A model generated the notes under the pieces. The model did no database searches. It saw nothing but the letters and a program-made list of their open reading frames with translations, and had not been told where the DNA came from. 64,000 nucleotides of DNA from Theocolax elegans. Lineage: Eukaryota > Arthropoda > Insecta > Hymenoptera > Cerocephalidae. Shown in pieces: positions 53,033-63,663 of this stretch; position 1 is the stretch's first letter; each line of letters begins with the position of its first letter. The DNA is taken from contig CM047431.1 in NCBI GenBank assembly GCA_026168455.1, positions 11,071,703 through 11,135,702 of the forward strand, given 5' to 3'. The position numbers and the translations under genes were made by a program.

Positions 53033-55512
53033 AGATCTTTCGGGAATTTCGGAGGTATTTCGGGATGATTCTACCAATTACGGGATTTCCTGAGGTATTT
53101 CGATATGACGCTACTATTTACGGGATTTCCTGGATATTTCGGGAATTTCTGAGGTATTTCGAAATGTCTCCAATAATTGTGGTATTTCCTGGATATTTCG
53201 GGAATTTCTGATTTATTTCGGGATGACGCTACTAATTACGGGATTTCCTGGATATTTCGGGAATTTCTGAAATATTTCAGCAAGACTTCACTAATTATGG
53301 TATTTCCTGGATATTTCGGGAATTTCTGAGGTATTTCGAAATGTCTCCAGTAATTGTAGTAATTCCAGGATATTGCGGGAATTTATGAGGTATTTCGGGA
53401 TGACGCTACTAATTACGGGATTTCCTGAATATTTCGGGAATTTCTGAGGTATTTCGGGATGACGCTACTAATTACGGGATTTCCTGGATATTTTGGGAAT
53501 TTCTGAGGAAATTCGGGATGACTCTACCAATTACGGGATTTCCTGGATATTTCGCGAATTTCGGAGGAAATTCGGGATGAGTCTACTAATTACGGAATTT
53601 CCTGGACATTTCGGGAATTTCTGAAATATTTCAGTAAGGCTCCACTAATTACGGAATTTCCTGGATATTTCTGGAATTTCTGAGGTATTTCTGGATTACT
53701 CTACTAATTACGGGATTTCCAGGATATTTCGGGTATTTCCGAAGAAATTCGGGATGACTACTAATTAGGAAATTTCTGGGATATTGCGGGAATTTCTGAA
53801 ATATTTCAGAAAGACTCCACTAATTACGGGTTTCCTGGATATTTCGGGAATATCTGAGGAAATTCGTGATGACTCTACCAATTACGGGATTTCCTGGATC
53901 TTTAGGGAATTCTGAGGTATTTCGGGACGACGCTACAAATTATGGAATTTCTGGATATTTCGGGAGATTTCTGAAGAAATTCGGGATGACTCTACCAATT
54001 ACGGGATTTCCTGGATATTTCGGGAATTTCTGTGGTATTTTTGGATAACTCTACAAATTTAGGGATTTCCTGGATATTTCGGGAATATCTGAGGAAATTC
54101 GTGATGACTCTACCAATTACGGGATTTCCTGGATATTTTGGGAATTTCTGAGGAAATTCGTGATGACTCTACCAATTACGGGAATTTCTGGATATTTCGG
54201 GAATTTCTGAAAAAAATCGGGATGACTACTAATTACGGAATTTCCTGGATCTTTCGGGAATTTCTGAGGTATTTCGGGATGATTCTACCAATTACGGGAT
54301 TTCCTGGATATTTCGGGAATTTCTGAGGTATTTCTGGATTACTCTACTAATTACGGGATTTCCTGGATATTACGCGAATTTCGGAGGAAATTCGGGATGA
54401 GTCTACTAATTACGGAATTTCCTGGACATTTCGGGAATTTCTGAAATATTTCAGTAAGGCTCCACTAATTACGGAATTTCCTGGATATTTCTGGAATTTC
54501 TGAGGTATTTCTGGATTACTCTACTAATTACGGGATTTCCAGGATATTTCGGGTATTTCCGAAGAAATTCGGGATGACTACTAATTAGGAAATTTCTGGG
54601 ATATTGCGGGAATTTCTGAAATATTTCAGAAAGACTCCACTAATTACGGGGTTTCCTGGATATTTCGGGAATATCTGAGGAAATTCGTGATGACTCTACC
54701 AATTACGGGATTTCCTGGATCTTTTGGGAATATCTGAGGTATTACGAGATGACGCTACCAATTACGGGAATTTCTGGATATTTCGGGAATTTCTCAAATA
54801 TTTCAGAAAGACTCCACTAATTACGGGATTTCCTGGATCTTTCGGAAATTCCAGAGGTATTTCGAGATGACGCTACCAGTTACGGGAAATTCTGGATATT
54901 TCGGGAATTTCTCAAATATTTCAGAAAGACTCCACTAATTACGGGATTTTTTGGATATTTCGGGAATATCTGAGGAAATTCGTGATGAAATTTCTGAAAT
55001 ATTTCAGAAAGACTCCACTAATTACGGAATTTTCTGGATATTTCGGGAATATATGAGGAATTCGTGATATTCTACCAATTACGGGATTTCTTGGATCTTT
55101 CGGGAATTTCTGATGTATTTCTGGATAACTCTAGAAATTAAGGGGTTTCCAGGATATTTCGGGAATTTCTGTGGTATTTCGAAATGTCTCCACTAATTGT
55201 GGAATTTCCTGGATATTTCAGGAATTTCTGAGTTATTTCGGGATGAGTCTACTAATTACGGAATTTGCTGGATATTTCGGGAATTTCTGAAATATTTCAG
55301 AAATACTCCACTAATTATGGTATTTCCTGGATATTTCGGGAATTTCTGTGGTATTTTTGGATAACTCTACAAATTTAGGGATTTCCTGGATATTTCGGGA
55401 TTTTCTGAGGTATTACGAAATATCTCCACTGATTGTGGAATTTCCAGAATATTTCTAGAATTTATGAGGTATTTCGGGATGACGCTACTAATTACGGGAT
55501 TTCCTGGAAATT
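53033..55512 (+). repeat. 59 bp satellite array, about 42 units
   Basis: The unit contains GGATATTTCGGGAATTTC then TGAGGTATTTCGGGATGAC, TCTACTAATTACGGGATTTC and CT. Phase checks (ATTACGGG at 53,471, 53,530, 53,589) give 59 bp. Units vary by several bases. A block of about five units at 53,553 recurs nearly unchanged at 54,373 (820 bp later), a higher-order repeat. Several short open frames cross it; these are frame coincidences. Confidence 0.95.
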
Positions 55513-55919
55513 TTTTATTTTAAGACCTTGTTTTAATATATTAATATTTTTGTCTTCAATATTATTTTTGTTGACTATTTCTTGTTTTTGTTTATTGTCC
55601 ATACTTATTTTTACAGTATCTTTGTTTTTAATTCTTCTTTATAATTTTGAGATTCTTCTATTACATTTTCTTTCGATATTGTATTTTGTTTCAATATTGT
55701 GTCCCAAACCTTGTTTTAATCGCGAGCAAAGCGAGCGTTTTTGGCTAGTAATTATTTAAACGAATAAATTAACTGAAATTACGTATATATATATATACAA
55801 ACTCTAATCGAAAACTGCAAACATAAATCAAATTATCAAATCCAACAAGTAACAAACAAATAAATACAATGTTATTATATATTAATTGATAAAATATTAC
55901 TTATGTCGACTGTAGCATA
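55513..55919. other. AT-rich spacer
   Basis: No gene recognised. The 108-codon frame ending at 55,759 begins inside the satellite and continues in T-rich sequence, so it is not credible as a gene. Confidence 0.4.
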
Positions 55920-56275
55920 ACTAAATTAATTAATATTTTTATCGGTCTTACAGTCAATTATATGGGCAGTTAGATTGCCCCTACTTATAATCACCCCCGA
56001 AGAATCTATAAAAATAATAAAAGTAAAAAATAAAAAATAAAAACACTAACTGAAAATAAAAACAAATATTTGGGGTTAGTAGATTTTTGGTGCAGGGGGG
56101 CAGTCAGATTGCTTTATTAATAATTTGTTTTTATTTTCAGTTATTGTTTTTATTTTTTATTTTTTATTTTTATTATTTTTATAGATTCTTCGGGGGTGAT
56201 TATAAGTAGGGGCAATCTAACTGCCCATATTATTGACTGTAAGACGTATAAAAATATTAATTAATTTATATATTA
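55920..56275. mobile_element. Hairpin MITE, arms about 155 bp
   Basis: Left TTACAGTCAATTATATGGGC and AGTTAGATTGCCCCTACTTA face right TAAGTAGGGGCAATCTAACT and GCCCATATTATTGACTGTAA. The arms run to about 56,074 and from about 56,115, with a loop containing GGTGCAGGGGGGCAG. No ORF. The outer limits merge into AT-rich flanks. Confidence 0.7.
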
Positions 56276-56480
56276 ATTGAGTTATAAAACGTAATAAATG
56301 CAATATTATTGTACATTAAATAAATTATGGTATATAACAAAGATAATATTACTACACATTAACAAATTGCAAATATTACATAAAAATAACAGCACTACAT
56401 ATTTAATAAATTATAATTTATGGAACAAACATGATATTGTTATATATCAATTAACTTATAACATATTATACAATATAACA

Positions 56481-56580
56481 NNNNNNNNNNNNNNNNNNNN
56501 NNNNNNNNNNNNNNNNNNNNNNNNNNNNNNNNNNNNNNNNNNNNNNNNNNNNNNNNNNNNNNNNNNNNNNNNNNNNNNNN
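56481..56580. other. Assembly gap (100 N)
   Basis: Exactly 100 N, the usual placeholder for a gap of unknown size. Adjacent sequence is AT-rich. Features on either side may not be adjacent in the genome. Confidence 1.
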
Positions 56581-57530
56581 TTATATGTATACAATTAATT
56601 TACATACAAAATTGTCATTAGCTGAATCATTCAGCAACATTCAATGAATTTCGTTTCAAAATGTTATTTTACTATTGATATGAGTTAAAAAGTTATGAAT
56701 TCCATTAAAAATTCAATTATTTATTAAATATTACTCGAATAAACAAAGTATTACAAGTAAAAGCTAATTATTAAGGAAATTCGGTGGACTTAACTAGTTA
56801 TTCCGGTAACTAATTTATCGCGCGCGGACTTAACTGGTTAAGCAATCGGTTATAACGTCGCCTATATACAAATTCGGAACTTCGGACCTGGTCTAAATGA
56901 TAAATAGATACTGTAGGTACCCGAAAATGTCCCTAACTCAATTTTCAAAAAAATGGACTTAACTGATTATTCCGGGAAGCCACAGATATAATTAAGACAT
57001 AGAAATATCAGAAAAATGCAAATAATTGAGTACTTTTAGTATAATTTACGCACAAGTCTCATACTATTTACGTAATTCCAATGTTATTAAACGTCAAAAT
57101 AGTATACTTCGCAAAGAATGCGTAAAAAGTTACAAGCGTATGTGATTGAAAAGCTTGAGGTTCAACGTAGTTTGACCCAGTGTTTCTCGACCACACAAGG
57201 TTGAAAGTTTTTAATGCACGTGACACGAACGATATTTTTTGATACAGTACGTGATTAAAAAATTGCAATTTGTGTAAAATGAGAATTTTATCTTAAAGTG
57301 ACTGTTTTCTCGTTTTCTTGTTTTCTTAAGTAGAATAATTTATTATTTTCATTTACGATTAATGTTTCTCTCATTTATCTGTATATTTTTAATACTTTTT
57401 TCAAAAACATTTTTTTGATATATTTATTATCTTTATTTTCTACGAATTTTTATTAATTTTTATTTAGAAAATCTTATAACTATCTAGATGCCGAATTTGT
57501 TATATGTATACTATACAAGTTAATTAAAAC
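56581..57530. other. Unassigned region
   Basis: Contains three GGACTTAACT(A/G)GTTA-like blocks (56,790, 56,828, 56,954), perhaps a diverged short repeat. The minus-strand frame 57,068-57,268 is not recognised. Confidence 0.3.
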
Positions 57531-57540
57531 TATAATTCAC

Positions 57541-58135
57541 AAATAAATAGTAAAATCTTTACCACTTGTTTTGGATAATTTGCTCCTGCCTGTACCATAC
57601 GATCTAGCAACCCCCGAATAGTGAGTGTCCTGTTTTTCGGTGATAGCTTGACCAATAGCATATTGTCCAAGCTCGCAGTTTATAACAGCAAGATGTAAAT
57701 ATAGCGAGTTGGATTTATTTTTATCTGCATGTAAAAGTTTCATGGCGATTCCAGATGTAGAGTCCAATATAAGAGGAACTTTGTTTGAATTTAAATTCCA
57801 CAATCTAATTTGATAGTTTGAAAACATGTAAACGAAAAATGGATCTACTCCAACACTCTGGATCACATTACTTCCGATTGGTCTTCTTTTTAATAAACAA
57901 ATCGATGTAACAGGATTGGAATTTAAATATTGTGATATCTTCTTATTATGTTTTGCTGTGGACAGCACCGCATCACTGTACAAAATCGGAGGATCTGGAT
58001 CTCCTTGCTTTTGGAGCTCACGTCTTTGCTTTGCTTGGTAAACATGGACTTCCTGATTCTCTAAATCCTGGCATACTTGTTGCCGGTTCTCACCACGAAG
58101 CGGTCTTTTTCCGCACTGTTTTTTTGTACTACCTT
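57541..58135 (-). pseudogene. DDE-transposase-like protein, second exon
   Basis: The frame opens near 58,135 (STKKQCGKRPLRGENRQQV) and continues through DPPILYSDAVLSTAKHN, KRRPIGSNVIQSVGVDPFFV, YMFSNYQIRLWNLNSNK and VPLILDSTSGIAMKLLH to LYLHLAVINCELGQYAIGQA ITEKQDTH. The LILDSTSG block looks like the first catalytic Asp strand of a DDE transposase (compare the DATG pattern of MULE-like proteins). Near 57,620 the homologous protein appears to shift frame (RGLLDRMVQAGANYPKQVV). The later catalytic residues are not present. A splice acceptor AG at 58,133-58,137 would match the phase of the donor at 59,889. Confidence 0.5.
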
Positions 58136-58531
58136 CTTTAGTTACATAACATTGAAATTTAGTGAAAAGATCACTTAGGTGTTGTCAATGGCGCACACTA
58201 AATTAGATCCACAATTGCATTTACCTTAAAAATAAAAAATAAAAATTAACGTAAAAGTTAATTTATTTATAATTAATTAATTGACTTAATTGACCATTAT
58301 ATCTAGCGACCGTGTTGATAAAAGAACCAGTTTTATCTAAAATTGTAGACAAACCAGGGTTAAAATTTAGATAAAATAATTTATTATGTAATAAGATCAA
58401 ACGTTTCTTATTAACAAAATTGTATTATTATCAACTTTTATCAAAATTGTTTTAGCTAGTTTATTTGCCACTGTACTATGTAAAACAATCTGTGACTCTC
58501 CGTACTATGATTTTTTACCATAATGCACTTA

Positions 58532-58787
58532 TCGCAGGATATCTCAGCAGTCTTTTCATCGAATAGACCAAAATTTCAACAATATCTATTAAGCATTATT
58601 TTAAACCACTTAAATGGAATAAAATTTAAAAATATTACAATAAAATCAGTTTATTTGCAAAAGTATTAAATAAATATTTTGAGTGCTTTAGTTATTCTGG
58701 TTCATTCAAGTATATTAAAATGATGTCTAATAGTTATTGTTAAAATTTCAGCTTATTCGGTGAAAAAGTTCCTGAGATATCCTATAC
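58532..58787. mobile_element. Imperfect TIR element in intron
   Basis: Left GCAGGATATCTCAGCAGTC, TTTTCATCGAATAG and AATTTCAACAATATCTATTA face right TAATAGTTATTGTTAAAATT, CTTATTCGGTGAAAAAG and CTGAGATATCCTATACG. The 256 bp element is AT-rich with no ORF and noticeably diverged arms. Confidence 0.5.
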
Positions 58788-59062
58788 GTATATAGTCATA
58801 AATTGAATAACATAGCTATGTGTCAAATAAATTAGTTACATAATTATTGCTACAAATTAATACGATTTATGAAAAGAAATTTATTAATAATCATTAATAA
58901 TAAATTATTTTTTCTAAATTTTAGTTGTTTGTCCCCTTAGTACTAAATTTTATTTAAAATATTTTTAATTATATATACAGGTTCAAGTACCAACAGCTTA
59001 AAATTTTTTTTGTTCAAATTACTACATTTTGATATAAGTGCGAGAATAGTACAAATAAAACT

Positions 59063-59220
59063 CGTGAGAAGGTTGCCTATTCCCATCACGCGTATCATAT
59101 AATATTTTTTAACAAATCGTGAGCGAAACACGGTTTTTAACCTTACAGAGATCGTGTTTCGCTCACGATGTGTTAAAAAATATGCGATATACGCGCATGG
59201 AACAGGTAACCCACGCACGA
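59063..59220. mobile_element. Hairpin element, arms about 70 bp
   Basis: ATCGTGAGCGAAACACG (59,115-59,131) faces CGTGTTTCGCTCACGAT (59,152-59,168). Outside this, ATATTTTTTAACAAATCG faces CGATGTGTTAAAAAATAT and CGCGTATCAT faces GATATACGCG. The outer part (GGTTGCCTATTCCC / GGAACAGGTAACCC) is weaker. It is a compact foldback MITE. Confidence 0.7.
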
Positions 59221-59889
59221 ATTTTATTTGTCAACTCATACGTGACTTACACCTGTTTCACGCACTTATCTATAATACACGAGACGCCTTTCCATCATTT
59301 GCTTAGCAATCCAAAATAATCCATGATATTTTCCATTGACTATTACCGAGAATAATAAGTTCTGAAGTCGGTCCGTTGTAAACACGCTCTTACGAGATAC
59401 GGATAAAAAAATCGAGTGACATAGGGTGCTTAGAAAATACACTTGGAAATCCGTACGACAATTTTTATTTGAGGTCGCCGCGTGAATTTCTGAATAATGT
59501 AGAAAAATGTAAACACAACGTTAAGCCTATAGGCTGAACGAGAGAGTACGCGGGGAAAAGGGAGACTCGATTTCTTAATTGCACTCACCGATACAATCTT
59601 AACAATGGCGAACACCAAATTCACAAAATTGTTTACAAAATAATAGTCAGTCATTAGATTTATACAAAATAACTTGTTTAACTTTCTTGTATGTATCTGA
59701 AGTTAACAATATTTTTAATTTATGCACAAATAATAATTGTTTTTTATCAGATTCTGTAGAAACGCAAAATAAAAATCTATACGTATATTAATAATTTAAT
59801 TACGCTTTTAAGAAAAATATGAAATTAACTTTGAAATGAAAATTTAGTTAATTATTATTAGAAATAATAAAATATTGAAAAAAACTTAC

Positions 59890-60517
59890 CATATATTGTA
59901 CCATTCAACTCATCTTTTCGTAAATAATGATCTTTGAATTTGAATGCATGTTTTAATCTATGCGAAGTCCAAATAGCCATTGCAATTTTATCCGTCCAAA
60001 CGTAAGGTCGCAAAACATTCCTAGTAACTCTTTTTTTCTTGCCATTAATTGTTTTGTAATAGGCTGTCTCTGTTACCATATCTCGAAATTCGCTTTTTTT
60101 AATTACAAATTCAAACTCCATTGGTTTTTCAAAACTATCGTTACTCTCTACACTTACATTTGAATTGTTTTTAAGAGAGCTATTGAGACTGCTTTTATGC
60201 AACAATTTCACTTTCAAGTCGTGTCTATTGTTTACCACATATGAATGAATTGTTGACGGATTAAGATTCAAAGTTTTTCCCAATGTCTCCCAAATCAAAT
60301 TACTCGCACTCACAATAAGTCCCGACTGAACGATATCTTCTTTATATTTTAAAACTTCGTTAAGAATAGTTTCACTGTCTAATTTACTTGGCCTCCCAAT
60401 AAGACGCGTCGAAGACACTTTGATCAAATAAATAAAAGAAACGTAACCGTAATACTCGTCGAGCCTGTTAAAACATGAACGACCCGCGCATATTGCTGTA
60501 ACAAACTCTAATAGCAA
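59890..60517 (-). CDS. DDE-transposase-like protein, first recognised exon
   Basis: The N-terminal part (GRPSKLDSETILNEVLKYKE, LIWETLGKTLNLNPSTIHSY, VVNNRHDLKVKLLH) looks like a DNA-binding helix-turn-helix region. The rest (FEFVIKKSEFRDMVTETAYY, KKKRVTRNVLRPYVWTDKIA, MAIWTSHRLKHAFKFKDHY) matches the pre-catalytic region of MULE-like insect proteins. The exon ends in a phase 1 donor GGTAAGT at 59,889. No ATG starts the frame; the first residues before GRPSK have weaker coding character and an acceptor-like AAAG lies near 60,424, so an upstream exon may exist. I do not recognise the exact family; transposon-derived is likely. Confidence 0.5.
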
Positions 60518-61246
60518 GAAACGCCGCCTGGCGTCGTGTGGGCAGGCGGCCCTAGCGACTTAGTACCACAATGTAACGCCTGAGGGCGCATCTGTAGTTA
60601 AGCGAGTGAACTAGTAATATCGCAACACTCGCGATAGAGAGTCAGTCGCGTCTGAACCTTCGACGCATGAGTCCGCCTATTGCGGACGATAGCCTGAATA
60701 AAGCAATTCTTAACTCAATCTCTGTTGTAGATTATTACCTCGCACTCCATCCTCTCGACCTGGCAACGCGGACGTGTGGGGCCGCGTAAACGGTGTATAA
60801 TACACATACACACATCCCCACACGTCGCTTCGTTTGATGGTGGCGCGGAAATCGAGACGATTCAAATTTTGAAAGATTATTTCAGCTGTGCTGACTTTCT
60901 CGAAAAGAAAATTTTATCTTTAGATCTAAATAAATCATTATATGGTTAAATATAGATAATTTAAATGACCATTTTTTATCTATATAGTTAGCTAAATAAA
61001 AATAAAAAATAATTTTTGTAAGACGTACACAAATTTCGCATTTTTGCTTCCTAAAAATAGGACCTAAAGTAATATTTTTTCGTCCGCCGGGAACAAAAGT
61101 TCTTTTGCTTTGTTTTTACTTTTTTTGCATTTTACTTTTTTTTTTAAGATTGGGATTCATAAATATATTTATAAATTTAATTGCATTGTTAACCGATTTT
61201 TAAAGCCCTTAAATCGCGAACATTCGGCCACTTGTCGCAAAAAATA
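60518..61246. other. GC-rich block and AT-rich spacer
   Basis: 60,525-60,850 is GC-richer, with a CGCCGCCTGGCG palindrome, AATAAA at 60,697 and CCTGGCAACGCGGACGTG at 60,757. The last resembles the junction of an LTR end and a primer-binding site. This may be an LTR remnant upstream of the minus-strand gene, but ends could not be set. 60,860-61,246 holds nothing recognisable. Confidence 0.3.
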
Positions 61247-61388
61247 TAGTGTGCACCAAGGGCAAAGTGGGCTTTTTGTCCTCGTGTGTTTGCAGTACTC
61301 GCCTTCGGCTCGTGCTATGCTCACCTGCACCTCGTACTGCAAATCGACACTCGGCTTAAAAACACCCACTTTACGCCCTTGGCACACA
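61247..61388. mobile_element. Short palindromic MITE
   Basis: Left GTGTGCACCAAGGGCAAAGT GGGC faces right GCCCACTTTACGCCCTTGG variants (CCCACTTTACGCCCTTGGCACAC). Inside, GTTTGCAGTACTCGC faces CTCGTACTGCAAATC. The 142 bp element is GC-rich against an AT-rich background. Open frames over it are shadows. Confidence 0.65.
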
Positions 61389-61884
61389 ATAAACTATTAT
61401 TTACACGTATTTATTAACTCAATTATCATAAACTAAGAAGTTTGGAAATATTACGCAATTTACAACAAAGATTGAAATAATGTTTAAATTAAATGTATAT
61501 ATTATCTTTTAAAGTAATTATAGAAATATCTTTTTTTTAATAATTTTCAATTAATGCATATATAATAATCAAACTAAACATTAAAAAAAATTCACGTACA
61601 AAATTACTATATTTATCATGTTTAATTAATGGACATATTTGATTTAAAAGGAATTATAAAATATTTCTGTATATATTCCCGCGTAAAAATGTAAAATTAA
61701 TATCAACTTGATATAAAGTTTATGTTTGGCAAAAGTTGATATCAACATACGCAATGAGACTATCCCGAACTTGGAAAAATATTAATTAAACATTTGTATA
61801 AAGTTCAGATAAACTTGATATAATCACTTAAATAAGTGTAAAAATATTATTTTTGAACCGGTAAAATTTTATTAATAAAAAAAA
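61389..61884. other. AT-rich spacer
   Basis: No gene. It contains GTTGATATCAAC and repeated TATATCAAGTTTATC-like words (61,690-61,820) that may be a diverged repeat. Confidence 0.4.
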
Positions 61885-62195
61885 AAAATATTTATTCCGA
61901 GATTCGAACCTCCGATCTTTTACTTCGAAGTCTCTCGCTCTATCCCGAGTAGAAATTCTAGCCAGGCCGCCTGAATTAGAAAACAGGGCCTGAAAAGGCC
62001 GCCTGTTAAGGGCCGGGATACGAATGTAATGGAATTTAAGTCAGGGCCTAATTTTGTTAGTTCGGATGTGACGTTATAGTAAAAGTCAATTTTGTTAGTT
62101 CGAATGTGAGGTTAGTAATAGTATCTACAAATTATATAGTATTGTATATAAATTTTCAGGTTAGAATTTTATCAAGAGTTTTTTATAAATATAAA

Positions 62196-62448
62196 ATGAG
62201 TAAAAAAATTGATTATAAGTACTCAGAAGCTTAATTTACTAAGAGTTCGAAGATACCGATTGAAAAGGAAAATACAATATATAAATAGTGAAAGTTTAAA
62301 AAAACACTTTAATAATATAAAAGTTTATGCAGTATTATATTGCTTTAAATATGTGAAAAGATTTAATTTTGTATTGTGTAAAAAAAGTGCAAAGTTATTA
62401 ATATTATATTATATTAAGATTGTTGTAATTATTTGGAAATTATATTAA
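62196..62448 (+). pseudogene. Short ORF inside the TIR element, probably decayed
   Basis: A start MSKKIDYKYSEA followed by a stop, then an overlapping frame with LRVRRYRLKRKIQYINSESL KKHF, which looks like the basic N-terminus of an insect transposon protein. A one-base shift separates them. The 79-codon frame is identical in the second copy at 63,304-63,543, which reflects the recent duplication and not necessarily selection. Function unknown. Confidence 0.3.
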
Positions 62449-62536
62449 ACCATATATTTTAATTATATTATCTATAATATTTATGTTTAATAAATATTAA
62501 TGTATTAAAATGCATTTTATTTTATTTACAAAACCT

Positions 62537-62600
<64 letters not shown>
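62537..62600 (+). repeat. (CA)n microsatellite
   Basis: About 30 CA dinucleotides ending in CGCGCGCACGCATG. The second copy at 63,635-63,700 has two lost bases that interrupt the phase (CACCACAC). Confidence 0.98.
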
Positions 62601-63033
62601 GCGCACGCATGTACGCACGCCCAATTAACCTTATATTTATAACTTTATATTAGTATATTTTGTGGTTTTGAAAATTCCCGTTCTCTAAAGGTTAAGAATT
62701 AAAAACAAATGTAAAATAACAAATACATTCAGATTTAGTTTTTACTACTAATTAAGTGCCTTAATATCACCTGAACATACCCACAAAATAGTATTACATA
62801 AAACAGGCCCTGATCTCCACCCCATTACATTTTTTAAAGGCCCTTTACAGGCACCTGTTCAGGGCCTTTTAATATTCGTCAGGTACCTGAACAGGGCCTT
62901 CTTTTTGCCTGGAAATCATTTCTGCTCGGGATCAACTGAGCTATTTTATTGTTTATGTTAAATAAGTTACATTCAGGTTATAAACTTAGAAGCATGTTTC
63001 AATTGTTCTTTATAACCAACATTTAATATTATG

Positions 63034-63058
63034 ACATAAACAATAAAAATGGCTCAGG
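63034..63058 (+). repeat. Second, inverted tRNA 5' half next to the second TIR element
   Basis: ACATAAACAATAAAAATGGCTCAG is the inverse of 62,934-62,960 with one or two changes. It ends, like the first, in the A box (GGCTCAG), exactly where the second TIR element copy begins. Confidence 0.6.
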
Positions 63059-63631
63059 TCTAGCCAGGCCGCTGAATTAGAAAACAGGGCCTGAAAAGGC
63101 CGCCTGTAAGGGCCGTATCGAATGGTAATGGAATTTAAGTCAGGGCCTATTTGTTAGTTCGGATGTGAGGTATAGTAAAAGTCATTTTGTTAGTTCGAAT
63201 GTGAGGTTAGTAATAGTATCTACAAATTATATAGTATTGTATATAAATTTTCAGGTTAGAATTTTATCAAGAGTTTTTTATAAATATAAAATGAGTAAAA
63301 AAATTGATTATAAGTACTCAGAAGCTTAATTTACTAAGAGTTCGAAGATACCGATTGAAAAGGAAAATACAATATATAAATAGTGAAAGTTTAAAAAAAC
63401 ACTTTAATAATATAAAAGTTTATGCAGTATTATATTGCTTTAAATATGTGAAAAGATTTAATTTTGTATTGTGTAAAAAAAGTGCAAAGTTATTAATATT
63501 ATATTATATTAAGATTGTTGTAATTATTTGGAAATTATATTAAACCATATATTTTAATTATATTATCTATAATATTTATGTTTAATAAATATTAATGTAT
63601 TAAAATGCATTTTATTTTATTTACAAAACCT

Positions 63632-63663
<32 letters not shown>

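Larger units (their letters stand above)
58136..59889 (-). other. Probable intron of the DDE-like gene, with hairpin insertions
   Basis: It begins on the minus strand with a consensus donor (GGTAAGTTTT at 59,890-59,881) and ends at a candidate AG near 58,133-58,137. It is AT-rich, without coding motifs, and contains two inverted-repeat elements (58,532-58,787 and 59,063-59,220). Confidence 0.4.
61944..62930 (+). mobile_element. 987 bp TIR element inserted in the tRNA-like D-loop
   Basis: Ends CCCGAGTAGAAATTCTAGCC / GGAAATCATTTCTGCTCGGG. AT is present on both sides (61,942-61,943 and 62,931-62,932) and only once in the tRNA consensus GTTGATAGAGC, so AT is the likely 2 bp target duplication. 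Subterminal CAGGGCC/GGCCCTG and AGGGCC repeats recur in inverted form over about 150 bp at each end. The interior has a short decayed coding stretch (62,196-62,448) and a CA microsatellite. No transposase is present, so it is non-autonomous. Confidence 0.75.
61889..62950 (-). pseudogene. tRNA-like sequence (or tRNA-derived SINE head) split by a transposon
   Basis: On the minus strand, ATAGCTCAGTTG(AT) (62,931-62,943) and, past the inserted element, ATAGAGCGAGAGACTTCG ... GATCGGAGGTTCGAATCTCGG (61,943-61,893) together form an A box, an anticodon-arm-like stretch and a perfect B box (GGTTCGAATC, 61,901-61,910). The acceptor stem does not pair (AATAAAA against AATAAAT) and the anticodon stem is poor. 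It is therefore a tRNA-derived SINE or pseudogene, not a working tRNA. A T-rich/A-rich run follows the 3' end. Confidence 0.6.

Noticed and set aside
53033..55512. CRISPR-like regular repeats
   Set aside because: Units are contiguous 59 bp tandem repeats without spacers, in a eukaryotic context.
57537..57983. Nucleoporin (Nup160-like) or WD-repeat reading of the QIRLWNLNSNK segment
   Set aside because: The surrounding blocks (LILDSTSG, CELGQYAIGQ) and the upstream exon fit a transposase-like protein better, and no further WD repeats are present.
60570..60860. Full LTR upstream of the DDE-like gene
   Set aside because: AATAAA and a PBS-like CCTGGCAACGCGGACGTG are suggestive, but no TG...CA ends or target duplication could be found.
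61889..61960. Functional tRNA gene on the minus strand
   Set aside because: The acceptor and anticodon stems do not pair and the sequence is split by an insertion; only the A and B boxes are good.
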